Origin: Ophiodon elongatus
Taxonomy: Eukaryota; Chordata; Actinopteri; Perciformes; Hexagrammidae
Length of the DNA: 64,000 bases
Reading direction: 5' to 3'
Assembly: GCA_016806645.1 (NCBI GenBank)
Contig: JACSYO010002134.1
Location: 1,909,988-1,973,987, forward strand
Shown: one piece after another, positions 38,698-50,996 of the stretch
Numbering within the stretch: the stretch's first letter is position 1
Layout: each line of letters opens with the position of its first letter
Notes under the pieces: generated by a model
Told to the model about the DNA's origin: nothing
The model's database searches: none
What the model saw: only the letters and a program-made list of their open reading frames with translations
Position numbers and translations under genes: made by a program

Positions 38698-39504
38698 AAA
38701 ATAAATGAAGGCTTTAATTTCTGGGATATTTAATTGAATTTAACTGATTTTTTGTGTGTGTGTTGTGGTTGAATCAATGGGTTATAAAACTGGAGTGAAT
38801 AAAACAATAGACTTTTGAGTTTTAAAGTGACTACATTGTTAAAATGGAGGCAATCAGATTTTTTAAAAAGGATTTGACACTAGTTCTAATGAAATGGGTT
38901 TACAGTGAGGTCTAGATTATCCAGAGGAACTGGGAAAGCTTCTTGAAAAATAATTTGCTCCATTCACCAGTTTTATTGTGGTGACAGTAAAAATCTCTAT
39001 AGACAAAACGATACATCTACACCGGTTATTACAGATTGAAATCATATTTGAGAACTTTTAGAAAAATAGATAAAGCATAAGAAAAATGAACGGCCTGCTT
39101 TGATGATAAATTTGCAAGACATCTGTTATTGTAGATCCCGACAGTTTGTTACACCTTTTACAATGATTTGTTAAATATCAGTGCATAGCTCCACTGAGCT
39201 GTGAACGAAATGTGGAAGTCATGAACTTCAGATGAAGTTCTGAGACGGCCTTCCTACCAAAGCAGATGAAAAGTCAGCCGCAAACCAAAGCATAAACCCG
39301 TAGGTGGTTCTGTGTCCTGTTAACTCGAGGTGACCCCTGTGTGGCTGTGCCGCCTCCTCTGTTCACTAAGGGGCAGTGATATCAATAATGTGTTTCTGAG
39401 AGATGCTGTGGCACAAATTATACAGAACCTACAGCAATGATACAAATATTGCTCCAACATCCTGATCAGAAGCTAGTCAAGGGCTGACCCCTGACCAAAT
39501 TAAA

Positions 39505-39509
<5 letters not shown>

Positions 39510-39542
<33 letters not shown>

Positions 39543-39637
39543 TTATATATATATATATATGTGTATATATGTATATATATATGTGTATATATGTATATAT
39601 ATACATATATACACATATATATATATATATATGTATA

Positions 39638-39670
<33 letters not shown>
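39510..39670. repeat. (TA)n / TATATACA palindromic tract
   Basis: About 160 bases of TA with scattered G and C that keep local inverted symmetry. Found between serpinb1 and gfus. The rest of the 38.8-40.1 kb interval shows no gene. Confidence 0.9.
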
Positions 39671-39674
<4 letters not shown>

Positions 39675-40159
39675 TCAAGAAAGTTCTAGTGAGTTTAATG
39701 ACTGACAGACATGACAAAGTTAACTTAAATGGTCTGTGTTTGTGATTTCATGTTAGAGATAGCCTATTACCAAACCGGAAGGCGTATGATTACGTATACA
39801 AGTAAATGTTTCAAATTGTATCATCGTGACGTGAGCCATGTGTATTCAGTGAAACTTTATACTTGAAGCATGTTCAATGTCTTTCCAGTCTGAGAATAAT
39901 TGCAACACTTCAGGGTGTCGTTTTGGGGCATTAAAAAAAAACAACCCAGCTGTTCGTCAAGAAACCCTTATTTTGAAGGTTATAACCGGAAGCACCTGTC
40001 TCTCTCTCTCCGGACAGACAGACCGATCAGATATGCGAGACTACGTCCAACCTGTCTTTTCAGCATCGGTGTAGTAAACAGCAACCGGGTGAGAAACAAC
40101 TAAGTTAGGTTACTTTACACCCGTGTTGAACTCCGACGTGACGTCATTTCACTGCACGA

Positions 40160-40447
40160 GGCGGAAGAAAAGTAAGAACTGTTACTCGAGACACAGCGTT
40201 GAGTTGTCTCACTCGGGTTTAAGTTTAACTGACGACATCTAACGCTCGCTGAAAGGAATATGAGTGCAGCGGTTACCTGCTAGCATAGCTAGCTAACATC
40301 TACTTTAGTAACGTTAGCTTCGCTCGGCTCAAGAACGCGGTCCTATCCAGGTTGCTCTCCTCCAATGAGAAGCAGGCAGCGACCACAGGCTGTTTTATAG
40401 GAAGGGGATCAACAAACAAGTCGGCCTTTGGATACCCGACAAGCGAG
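40160..40447 (+). promoter_or_regulatory. gfus: gfus promoter / non-coding first exon region
   Basis: Sequence with relatively frequent CpG ends at donor GCGAG|GTAAGA (last exon base 40447). The next acceptor (TTTTTCTAG at 40710) directly precedes the start ATG. The exact transcription start is not visible. A second donor CCGG|GTGAGA near 40090 could mark an alternative leader exon. Confidence 0.45.
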
Positions 40448-40710
40448 GTAAGATAGTTAAGTTCGCTATAGTGAGTTGTTATTTGGTGGTTATTTGAGTC
40501 TGGCTTGATGTTAGTTTGCTGAACCTTGCTGCTCAATGACGTGGCATTTACCTGAGAACAGCTGAGTCAACACACCCACCTGGAGTGGGTGTGTTGCCTT
40601 CAGCGCCACGTTACCTGCTCCTTTGTGTAATAAAGTATAACCTAACTATCACTCATAATGTGTTTGTGTGACGCTTACGCTCCATTAAGTCTGTTTTTGG
40701 CTTTTTCTAG

Positions 40711-43057
40711 ATGAGCTGTCGGGATGATGACGCCGCTCCGCTGAGGGTGCTGGTGACCGGAGGCTCCGGCTTGGTGGGCAGAGCCATACAGCACGTGGTC
40801 AAACAGGAGGGGGGCGCCAAGGAGGGGGAGGAATGGATATTCCTCTCCTCCAAAGATGCCAACCTCATGTGAGAGAATACTTCCTCTTGCTACTACCACT
40901 TTGCAAACGCTTGTTATTTTGGTACCAACACACACACAAATTTGTCTCGCTGCACTTAATCTCATTCTGTGTTATTGTGGCCTCCGTTCAGGAAAATGGA
41001 GGAGACGAGGGCTGCGTTTGAGAAACATCGGCCAACCCACGTCATTCACCTGGCTGCTATGGTTGGGGGGCTTTTCAAGAACATGAAATACAACCTGGAT
41101 TTTTGGGTATGAGGAAGCCACGCTTCTACTATCACCTGTATTTGATTTTGGATCTGTTTTTGTTAAAAACTGATTTGTCTGTCCCGTCCAGAGAAACAAT
41201 GTCTTCATCAATGATAACGTGCTGCAGGCCGCACATGAAGTTGGCGTGGTCAAGGTTGTTTCCTGCCTGTCCACCTGCATCTTTCCTGATAAGACCAACT
41301 ACCCGATTGATGAGACCATGGTAACAGACCCGTATGTGTTCTCTGAGCTAGCGTCAGTACATTTGTAAATGGCAACTAACTTTACTTTACTTTCTTTGCA
41401 CAAGATCCACAACGGTCCACCTCATGAGTCGAACTTCGGCTATTCCTATGCAAAGAGAATGATTGATGTTCATAACAGGTGGGAACTGATGGCTTTGTGC
41501 CGTGACATGTTTAGTACATACCCAATGTTGCGTGAATAATAATTGTCTGTAAAACTCTGTTTCACAGGGCGTATTTCCAGCAGCATGGGTGTTGCTATAC
41601 AGCTGTGATTCCCACCAATGTGTTTGGTCCCCATGACAACTTCAGCATTGAAGATGGTCATGTGCTGCCAGGCCTCATACACAAAGGGTACATTGCTCAT
41701 AGTAAGTCACATTCATAGCTCACTTTGTATTGGATCAATAATGAGACTATAACTACACATCACTACTTATAGCTGGGGTCGGTAACATTGGAGAAACCAT
41801 CAAGACTTAGCTAGATTTGAGAAAATATCCTACCCAAAAACCAAGCCCAGTGTTGCTTTTCCAATGAAAAGTTTCTAAATGTAGTGAGAAAGTTGCTGAG
41901 TCTGCAACACCGACAGCCCATAGCTCCAAGCCTATTATCATAATGAACGTTTAAACATTTTATTAAAATATATTATGAGGATACTTTCATACACTGTATT
42001 TTGTTTTCAGAAAACTTAAGTTGTGTTGTTACCATTTATTTGATAATGAGTGAAAAACAGCAGGGTATAATGGGGGGATCCCTCTAAATCTTATACTCAT
42101 TCTTGTGCATGATCAGAGGAGGGGAAGCCCCTAGTGGTCTGGGGCTCTGGCACTCCCAGAAGACAGTTCATCTACTCTTTGGACCTGGCTCGTCTCTTCC
42201 TGTGGGTCTTGAGAGAGTATCCAGAGGTCGATCCAATCATTCTCTCCGGTGAGTCCTCACACAGTATTCATAGTGGAAGCCAAATTGACTTCATAGTACT
42301 GATGTCTGTGTCGTGTCCACTGGTTCCAGTTGGAGAGGAGGATGAAGTGTCCATAAAAGAAGCAGCAGAAGCAGTCGTGCAAGCACTGGACTTTAAAGGG
42401 GAAGTGGTGGTATCCTTTTGATCATGCTAAGTTAACTGATGTCAAAGCAACTTTTTAGAGGTGTTTAACTTGGACCACGTTCAAGACTTGAGGCGGTTCC
42501 AAGTTATATTCAGCAGGGTCATTTGGATAACTCAGTAAACATCCTCTTGGATCAGATTCCTGGCAAACAAATTAGGTGTCCATGTTTTTGGTATGATCCC
42601 CAGTGTAAAACAATGTGCTGGTGGTTTTTGCTTGTTGTTGCACAGAGTACAAATTAAAATATCATGCATTTTTTATTTAACAGACTTGTGTATAATTGTT
42701 ACTATAGATCCTTTATAATCAAAACGGCTATATCTCCAGTGCCATGTACTTACCTTGACCTTTGACCTTTAGTTTGATACCAGCAAAGCAGACGGACAGT
42801 TCAAAAAGACGGCGAGCAATGCAAAGTTGCACCGCTACCAGCCAGACTTCACCTTCACACCCTTCAAACAAGGTGGGAATGACTTGTGTGTGAGTGGCTG
42901 CTTAGATGCCATCAGTGCAGATATCTTAAATACTTAATGAAAATTACATTTATTACATCTGCTGCCTATCTTCACTAATATTTTCCAGCTCTTTCTTACA
43001 GCTTTAAAGGAAACCTGCGATTGGTTCGTTACCAACTATGAATCAGCCCGGAAGTGA
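40711..43057 (+). CDS. gfus: GDP-L-fucose synthase (GDP-4-keto-6-deoxymannose 3,5-epimerase/4-reductase)
   Basis: Cytosolic NADPH-dependent enzyme making GDP-L-fucose from GDP-4-keto-6-deoxy-mannose, the donor for protein and lipid fucosylation. Nine coding exons: 40711-40868, 40992-41106, 41192-41320, 41405-41478, 41568-41701, 42117-42248, 42330-42409, 42773-42872 and 43002-43057. Phases all agree, giving 325 aa (human 321). An SDR-type Rossmann start VLVTGGSGLVG is near residues 12-22. HLAAMVGGLF follows, then the catalytic YSYAK (YxxxK), the family-typical FGPHDNFSIEDGHVLPGLI, and the C-terminal end DWFVTNYESARK. The ATG begins at the first base of its exon. All catalytic landmarks are intact. 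Also known as tsta3. In human it is close to PYCR3 and EEF1D, as here. Confidence 0.96.
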
Positions 43058-43475
43058 AAAGTTGGTGCGCAGGGCCCGCGCTGTTGGAATAGAAGACTGT
43101 GATGGGAGAGGGATGGAAGAAACCAGAGGAGGTGGAGGGTTAATCTGCAAAGGTAGATGGATGTTACTTAATGAGCTCGTCAGTGGGACTGAAGATCTCT
43201 GCAACACCATCTAGGCTTGTTTCTTATTCGGGTATAAGAAGAAATCTAGTGTCTACATTTTTCACTATGGTGTTAATCATTTAAATTGTTAAATGACTGA
43301 TTTGATCTTGGAATCCCAGTGCTGGCACAATTCAATGTTTACAGCAATTGTTCTATTTAAATCACGTAATTACCTTAATTCTTTAAAGGTTTGGAAGTTT
43401 AGGTGATCTAGCTTTGTCACTGTATTTAATTAACGCTTGGATGTTATTTTTACTCAGTATATTGGCACTGAGCAA

Positions 43476-43481
43476 AATAAA
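43476..43481 (+). terminator. gfus: gfus polyadenylation signal
   Basis: AATAAA about 420 bases after the gfus stop. It faces the bmb signal at 43655, so the two transcripts end within about 160 bases of each other. Confidence 0.6.
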
Positions 43482-43654
43482 TGTTTTATACCAATGTCTT
43501 AAGTGTCTCTTTAAAGGCTATGCCACACTGATCTGATACATTTAAGTTCATATTTTAAAAATAAAATGTGAAACAGCGATTGAATTTAGATTTTGGGACT
43601 GACTATTGCTCAGTTTGAACCGGCATACAGATGTATTAATAGGCAAAGAAATAA

Positions 43655-43660
43655 TTTATT
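43655..43660 (-). terminator. bmb: bmb polyadenylation signal
   Basis: TTTATT on the plus strand is AATAAA for the minus strand, about 155 bases after the bmb stop codon. Confidence 0.55.
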
Positions 43661-43812
43661 CACTTAAATGAACAGCATGCAGAACATACAATGACATCAC
43701 AATAATAGTCGATTAGATTGTTTTGCAGAGAAGGCCCTCTTAACGTAGTTAAAAACATGGCAATAAAAATATAAAACAGCTGTAGTCTTAAAAAAAAAAA
43801 AAAGTGTAGTGC

Positions 43813-46800
43813 TCATTTGACAACATAGGAGGTGTGCCCTCCTTGGTGGAGTCTGCAGTACTCCTGTCCTGGCACGGCTCTCTTCTTACAGGTCTTCCCC
43901 GTCTTTGTGACCCCATTGCACAGCTGACGGCCTGATAGAGAGCTGCCGCAGAAGAAAGAAGTCATGATCAGTTTATTGTTAGGAACAAGCAACAGTTGAG
44001 ACAAAAAGCTTAATCCAAAAAAATGTTTTGATAACATGGTTAGAGTGATATTGTTTGAAGTGTGATTAGAACGTCTGAACTGACCTGTTGCTGACTTGTG
44101 ACGGTGTCGGACTCCCACTCCGTGAGTCGGTCGCAAAATCACGTGAGCCGCTCACTGCCTCAAAAACACCTCCAAGGTTTCTTGGGGGGACATCAGCAAC
44201 CAGATCCTATGAAATTTAAAACAAACTGATGGCGCCTTTTTGATAATCCATGACGTACTGTAAATAGATCAGAATTTAGTCATCCCTCATGCAACAGTCA
44301 CACTATTTGCTCACCGCTGAAAGAACTGGCTGTGGGACGAGCCAGGGAGTGGGTGTGCCAACAATCGGCGTAAACCTGGTCTCTGTCATCGGCTTCCTGT
44401 GAAGGTGGGGAGACACTGCAGAGATGCCAAAGTTACCTGGACACAAAGACAAGTGAGAGCAATGATGATTACTCACCCCGTGTTAACCTGAATGTGAGGA
44501 AAATCGTTTCTCACATTACTCATTATTTGTGCCTTTAGGTACAGTATATATGGCAAACCTGATATGAAGCTGTCTTGAGTCAACAGGTCATCTCGCTCCA
44601 TGAAGCAATAATTTTCATCTCTGATTAAAAAAAAAAAAAAAAAAGATGAGTACATCAAATAAAACCAAGTACAAAGACAGAGGAGCACGTATCATTAAGA
44701 AAAGGTGTCGGAGCTGAAATGGTTACAATTATTTGATTAGTCAATCATAATTAATCAGCAACTGCTATGTTTTATGAAACAAAAATGCCCTACAAACAAG
44801 TATTTTCTGGTTTTCTCTTTGCATCAGTGTAAATTGAATTTCTTTTGAACTGTTTGGCTGACAAAAAAAAAATAGATAAAGTAATTAATCAAGAAAATAA
44901 CTGCTGTGTGTAATTCATTAGCCTGTTGCAGCATAGACGGTATACGATGAGCTGTGCAGACTCACTTCTGCGGTGTGGAGGACATTGGATACGAGTGGCC
45001 GGATGAAACTGGCTGCTTCTGTGGCCCCACAATGTCACATGGGGCCAGTGGCAGCGGGGAGGCCGGCGTTACTCTGATCTGGAGGCAGGCCCACAACTGA
45101 CTCACAAACCAGTGACCTGCAGAGATGGAGGAAAAAAACAACATTGTGACAACTACATGAGAAAATTGAGGACATTGTACTTGCCTCAGCATCTTCAAGC
45201 CTGTACCCAGAGAGAGGATGAGCAGCAGCAGGCTGAGGCCGCTGAGATCCAGCGCCGGCTGCTGGTTGACCTCGGCCACCGCGTTAAGAGACACGGTGAG
45301 CAGCAGCACGGCTCGAGAGAAACCGGGACAACGCAGGAACGACAGCAGGACTGCACACAGGACAAAGTAGCCCGTGTGTGTGATACACGTCCACATGGCC
45401 GCCAGGCTCAAACCTGAAATCACAAGGGAAATTAGATACCAAATAAAATCGTAACCATATTTAAGTAGTTTTAGGACAACTCAGACTATGGAGGATGACA
45501 ATATTTGGCTGAGGGTTTGTTACCAACTAAAACACTTTCTATAAATACATTTTTTATGACAGTTGATTTTTTTTTTTGGCGCAATATGTAGTAGAAGATG
45601 CTTTTAACATCCAATCCAGTTTACTAACCCATACGACAAAGAAAAGCATAAAATCCTCACATTGAGAGATGTTAGTGTAAAGAAATTAGTGGATTGATGC
45701 GAAATAATTTTTTTAAAAACAAACAGTTGCCTATTCCTTTTCTATCTGATCAATTAAAATCACTTCAGCTCAATGTTGTATTTAAATAATTGTTAATTAA
45801 AAAGACGTCAGACCAAAAGTATTTAATTTTCAAAAATCAATTACAATTCATTGGTAGCAGGAAAGATAACAAACGTGGTCACTGCACGGTGTCAGGTCTC
45901 ACCTGCCCAGCCGAGGTAGCCCTGGATCATGTGAAGCCTCCCCTCAATCCGACTCTGCATGTTATCCAGGTAGTGCAGCGTGGCTCCCAGGGTGCCATTC
46001 ATGCGCTCCAGTTTGTCCATCAGGTCAGTGTAGTACTGCGAGGTCTGGTCCTGGTAGCGCAGAAACTCCAACATACTGTGGTCTGATCAGCCACAGGGGA
46101 AAGAAATGGAAAAATTGAAGACGACGCAGAGTTCAACGGCGAGTTTGAATTGAATTGTGTGATGAATTTAGATTCCATTACCAATTTTTTGGTGGATGTC
46201 CTGAGCTTGGTGTCTGACATCTTCGAGATCTTTAACAATCGCCTTGTGGCTGTCCTGCACCTCCGAGCCTTGGATCTGCAGGTGTTCGCTCACATTCTCT
46301 AAGAGGGGACAGGAAGGCCGGCCGAAGGGAATAAATCATTTAATATGACAGGGTGTGATATTAGATGGCAGTCCATTTGAAGGGGCAGAATAAACCTGTC
46401 AAAAATCCATTCAGACCATGAAACCGTCACGTTCATGTTCAGTAGTGCGAGACATCAAATCAGTCACTTATTTCTGACTGTAGAACATGTAAACAAGATA
46501 AGTAAGTATTTAGTGACCACATCCTTAGAAACACTAATTCTTCCGACAGCAGTTGGTTTGTTAAACTTTTTTTTGTTTATGATTTAAAGTAAGGAGTGTG
46601 CTCTGTATGTGCTTTCAAATACTAAGAGTGCAACCACAGTAATGTAAAGCCCAAATGCAGGCGCACATTTTGGTATGTCGACACTTCATACAGTCAGCAC
46701 TGTGCTTGTCAAAAGTAATGTCTAAAAGCAGCCAAATATACCGAATGCTAAATGTTTGTCAGTGTGAAACACATGCGAGCCCTCACCCATTCTGTTTGTA

Positions 46801-48516
46801 ATGCCCTGAATGAGATTGGCCACCAGTTCCTGTCCAGAGGCGATGAGGGCCTTTTCCTGGCCCAGACGCTCCAGGTTGTCCCTCAGTGAACTCTCCATCT
46901 GCCCCTGGCTCTCGTACAGCTCCCCCTGTTGGGCCTGCAGAGCACTGTGACCGTCCAGCAGCTTGTCCAAGGAGGCTGTGGTCAGGTCCTTCAGCTCCAG
47001 CTGGCCCTCCTGGTGCAGAACACCACGATCAAAGCTCAATCAACTGGCATCCTATGCACATAAAGAGGCCGAAAATGGAAATTTACCTTCAGGTCCTTCA
47101 TTGTATCCAGTTGGCTCGTGGCCGTGGAGATGAGAGCGTTTACAGTTTGCTCCGCTCTGCGCCGGAAGAGCTGCTGCCGCATCGCGTAGCAGACCGAGCG
47201 CGCCCTGTTGCTCACTATGTGGTAGGCATTCCACGTGTCTGAATCCATGTCTGCTGTGCACTCTTTAATAGTCTGAAACATCAAAATGAGATTGCGCCAC
47301 AAAGACCCAAAACACGTGTGATTGTAAAATACAGTGAGAACTTCATATCTCACCATTTGCTCTGTACAGGGGTAGGTCCGGCGCCCCTCTGTCTCCGCCT
47401 GGCAATTAAACAGTACGACTCCGAGCTTGGCGAGCTGCTCCTCCGGGAGGCGATCGCAGCTCGCCTTCAGCTGGGCAACCACCTACAATGGAGCAAAGCG
47501 CCTTATTGAAATGTCACGGTAAAAAAACAGTGGAGGTGTACCAAGGTGACAAACGGAGCTGTGAGCACTGCTGCCATTGGATGAAAATGTCCAAACGCCT
47601 TTACAGCAGTGTTTTCTCAACTTGTCCGGGCTGTAATTTCATTTCTAGTCCCAAAAACATCTTGTGAGGGCTCTCTGGTTGTCATGCGATTTCAAGTCTA
47701 CCACAATTTTAGCTAAAAATCCCCAAAATAAGCTGGTTCCAGCATCTCTACTATAAGGATTTACTACTTTTTTTTATAATTAATTAATCTTTGTGGGTTT
47801 TGGACTGTCGGTCAAATCGAGCAATTTGAAGACATCCTCTTAGGCTTTAGGAAATTATGACAATTTTCAACTATTTTTGGACATAGACACGTTTTTTTAA
47901 ATCAAGGAATTAATTGTTAGATTAACCAATGAATAAAAAAAACAAAAAAAAAAAACAGGTTTGTTGCATACTTGACTCCACGTGGATTACATTACATTAC
48001 ATTTAGCAGACCCTTTTATCCAAAGCGACTTACAATAAGTGCATTCAACCAAGGGAGTTCAAACCCAGAACAACAAAAATCAAGAAAGAACAATTCCTCA
48101 AGAAAGCCAAACTACCAAGTGCTATGAATACGTGCCATTTAAGTGCTACTACAGTACTAAGAGAGATACATTATATATTATTTTTTTTTATTCCAGGTAT
48201 AGTCGGAGATAGCCAAAGACTGAGAAACCCTGAATGTCTAGTTTACCCTGTAATGACAGCTGTCCAATGGGCTGAGCTCCATCAGCTTTGACTCAGCCAA
48301 AAACCTCTCATCTGCCGTAGTCATCTCAAACCGGGCATCCTTTGCAAGAAGTGATGGGACTTCTGCTGCGGATGGAGGAGGAGGAGGAGGTGGTGCTGCT
48401 GCAGGAGGTGCCTCCGTTCCCTTCAACCACTCAAACAACCCGTTGACTGCAGGACTCCGACAGGCCAGCATGCAGATCAGCAGCAAGTAAAGGTGGTGGA
48501 TCAGGAGATGGCCCAT
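43813..48516 (-). CDS. bmb: Brambleberry, Kar5-family nuclear envelope fusion protein
   Basis: Membrane protein that in zebrafish is needed, as a maternal factor, for fusion of karyomere nuclear envelopes in early cleavage. Complete, 12 coding exons: 48247-48516, 47354-47482, 47087-47272, 46787-47009, 46182-46298, 45903-46082, 45207-45413, 44966-45116, 44559-44620, 44315-44436, 44085-44206 and 43813-43942. All phases agree, giving 632 aa. The order of parts is an N-terminal signal peptide (MGHLLIHHLYLLLICMLA), a Pro-rich stretch, a Cys-rich domain (Cys in SCHYR, ASCDRL, LFNCQ, YPCTEQ, KECTAD, SVCYAM), and a long coiled coil (Leu/Gln-rich, exons 4-6). Next come hydrophobic segments (TGYFVLCAVLLSFLRC; SGLSLLLLILSLGHWFVSQLW), then a disordered tail ending in a Cys/His motif. 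This layout is that of Kar5/Brambleberry/GEX1. The start is chosen for its signal peptide and because the acceptor CTGCTCCAG lies two bases before the ATG. Confidence 0.93.
47982..48180 (+). repeat. Teleost dispersed repeat (ATCCAAAGCGACTTACA family)
   Basis: Starts with TTACATTACATTAC and continues with TTTATCCAAAGCGACTTACA, then GTGCATTCAACC and CAGAACAACAA blocks. This short non-coding repeat recurs in many fish genomes. I cannot assign the family name with certainty. It lies in the first coding intron of bmb. Confidence 0.7.
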
Positions 48517-49699
48517 GTCTGGAGCAGAACAATAAGAGTGCATCATCAATGCATCCCTTCAATATTTAATGGAAAGAGATTTGCAACATTAAATAGCAAC
48601 AGCGCGAAAGAAAATATAATTCACGTATAGTCCTGGATTCATCTTAAGCTTGATTCAGACATCTTTTATAATGTTCAATTTCCCCCTATTTTCTTAAAGT
48701 TGAGCTACTTGTAGTCTCCGTCATTAATAGTCAGTTTTTTTATTTCGGAAATGTATTCAATAATTACTGCATCTGTTCATGTGCTACGGGAGATATTTTA
48801 CCTAAATCCTCAGATTACCTCTTTTACTTACTATTAATATTAAGTTAACAATATCTCATACTTCTTATCACACAGAGAAATTAGAGATCAAGTGCCTGCC
48901 AAACAACTCATAGGAACTTTGTAGTACAGGTTGAACTTTATTCTTGAATTTGTTCTAATTAACTCTTCAGGCCATGTATGATTTCTCAATACAGTTATTT
49001 ACTCACTTTTCAGAAAAGTCTCTTCAGCGTATACATCACCTACATGGTGTAACTGCCTGCTTTTACTTACATCACCATCTGAAATTTCATAAAAGATAAC
49101 TTTTCTTAAAATTCAGCCTAAACATTATTTAAAATGTCCAAATGTTAAGAAGGTCGCCATATGGTGACAACAACTGGGCCAATGCGTTTGAAAGATTGTC
49201 TGACAATATGCAGCATTATAGATTTGGTTTTGGATGGAGTAAACCCCTGGAGAAGGAGCATACGTGCATGCACGAGACAATAATCAAAACGTGTATTCAT
49301 GAGGACCCACTGAGGATTTGCCCGGGCATGTCTGCGCTGCTGCACTGGCGCTCCAATACGATACCTGCTGCGTGGACCACTAGAACTAAATGTATGCATA
49401 AATTAAATACACATTTAACGTACATTACACTTTTACTAATGAGAAAAAAAAAAGAAAAAAAAAAGCGACGATTAAGAGGAAACACGCGCATTAAAATCTA
49501 CCAGGTCGCAATTATAAATCTAAATTCCCGTCTGTTTTAAGCACCGGGAGTCCATCACCATGCCTTCTTCAGTGGAAAGAGGCAACAAGGTAACCCATTA
49601 AAAACTGAACCCATTATATGCGAGTATGATACTTATGAATTAATGACCTTGCTTTTCTATGCACGCTGGATTAAATGCACATTTTAAACATTGCTAAAT

Positions 49700-50130
49700 A
49701 ATGTAGCTACCTGTTCTTGAACTGTGCAGGTCCTTGGGGCTGCCGTCTCTCTCACACAGCTGCTCGAAATGCCAGCTGATTGTTTTTGTCCTATACCTCT
49801 TCCCCGCCCCGTGGATGTATAAAGAAGAGGACACACACAGCCAATGAGATGAGTCGTATTTTTTTTTTGGAGGGGTGTGTTAGATTTACATCACGTGTGA
49901 AACGGAACGTTAGTGTGCGGAATCCTGTGTGGGTTTAAGACGTAAGGAGGCCCCGCCCACCCGGTGCAGCAGCACAGGGTGAACAAATGAATCCACCGAT
50001 AGTTCGCTGGATTTCAACTGGTAGGCTGTCTGGACGCTCCGGGTGTTTCTGACCCGACAGACAAACTAAACTACAACTTGATCTTTGATTAAACGTTGGA
50101 CGTCAGCCATTCTGAAAATAAAAACCTCAG
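49700..50130. promoter_or_regulatory. Bidirectional promoter of bmb (minus) and pycr3 (plus)
   Basis: On the minus strand a likely bmb leader exon ends at donor AACAG|GTAGCT near 49712, with a GC box (GGGGCGGGG) near 49810 upstream. On the plus strand a CCAAT box is near 49840 (AGCCAATGAG). A leader exon follows with good donor CCTCAG|GTGAAT, last exon base 50130. The two transcription starts appear to lie within a few hundred bases. Start sites themselves are inferred. Confidence 0.45.
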
Positions 50131-50540
50131 GTGAATAACTATCCTCTCACCAACGTACAGCTGGTGTCTTTCACAACGCCGCCCGGCATCGTGTTTATGT
50201 CACTCCGTGTTATTTTATGGTTGTCCAGTCAACAAGTAACACGTGCGTTGTATTGCTACTCTAATCAGTGCTGGATTATTGTGTTGCTAGCTCGCGTTAG
50301 CTGCAGCGTCGAGGCTGCTTTTCTGCTCTCGTTGGGTTTTTCTTTTTTTTGAAACACAGGATTTTAACATTTTATTGAGTCGCCTTTCATGACATGTAGG
50401 CTAAACACTGCTTTAAAAAACCCGATGCTAGCAACCGCACCGCTCTGTCCCCCGTCACACCAGACATGCTAGCACCTAGCTAGCTAACTAGCATCCTCTC
50501 CGACTGGATCCCCTACAGCCTTTGGGCTAACGTCACAGCG

Positions 50541-50996
50541 ATGGACGAGTCCGGCATCAAGAAGCAGAACTGGGACGTGAAGGAGACGGAGTTGTTTCTG
50601 GACATCCTCAAGGAGCTGGACATGAAGAAGTGCTTAGACGGACGGAAAGTGAGGAACAACAAGCTCTTCAAGGTGGCGCACAGGCGGATGACGGCGGCCG
50701 GCTACCACCGGTCTGTGGACCAGCTGAAGTTCCGCTGGAAACTCCTCAAAAGTGCGTATTACAAGTGCAAAAGGGAGCCCGAGTCTCCGGCGCCGACCAA
50801 GATACAGGGCTGGTGGCGGTACGAGAAGACAATGGTGGCCATCATGGAGTCCAGGCACCCGCAGTTGGTCGGAGCCGGAGTCAACTCGGACAGAACCGAC
50901 GACGTGACGGAGGACTCGGACGGGGACGCGTCCATGCTGCACTGGCCGCAGCCCTGCCCGGACAATGCCGCCCAGAACCTGGGTTTAATTGTAGGG
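50541..50996 (+). CDS. Myb/SANT-like DNA-binding exon, possible alternative 5' exon of pycr3
   Basis: Encodes a Myb/SANT-like (MADF-related, Harbinger-type) trihelix domain: NWDVKETELFLDILKEL, then helix KVAHRRMTAAGYHRSVDQ, then LKFRWKLLKSAYYKCKRE, then the third tryptophan block GWWRYEKTMVAIMESRHPQ. An acidic tail (DDVTEDSDGDAS) follows. This is GC-rich coding sequence, clearly different from the sequence after about 51000. The start context is CAGCG-ATG-G. An acceptor CCCCTACAG ends at 50518. Phase-0 donors at 50990 (ATT|GTAGGG) or 50996 (GGG|GTGACG) would join it in frame to the pycr3 exon at 52340. If unspliced the frame runs on to 51263 (240 aa) with no domain-like sequence. Separate gene or fused N-terminus is undecided. 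Confidence 0.7.

Noticed and set aside
45181..45215. GC-AG type donor (GAG|GCAAGT) for a bmb exon
   Set aside because: Joining there puts the next exon out of frame with an early stop. The donor CTGG|GTACAG at 45206 gives the correct phase and keeps the hydrophobic segment.
46079..46085. Acceptor ACCACAG directly before bmb exon 45903-46082
   Set aside because: It gives the wrong phase and an early stop. The acceptor GATCAG four codons upstream closes the frame.
49561..49591. ATG in good context followed by nine codons and a GTAACC donor on the plus strand
   Set aside because: It lies inside the first intron of bmb on the opposite strand, has no matching downstream exon, and pycr3 has a better leader exon at 50130.
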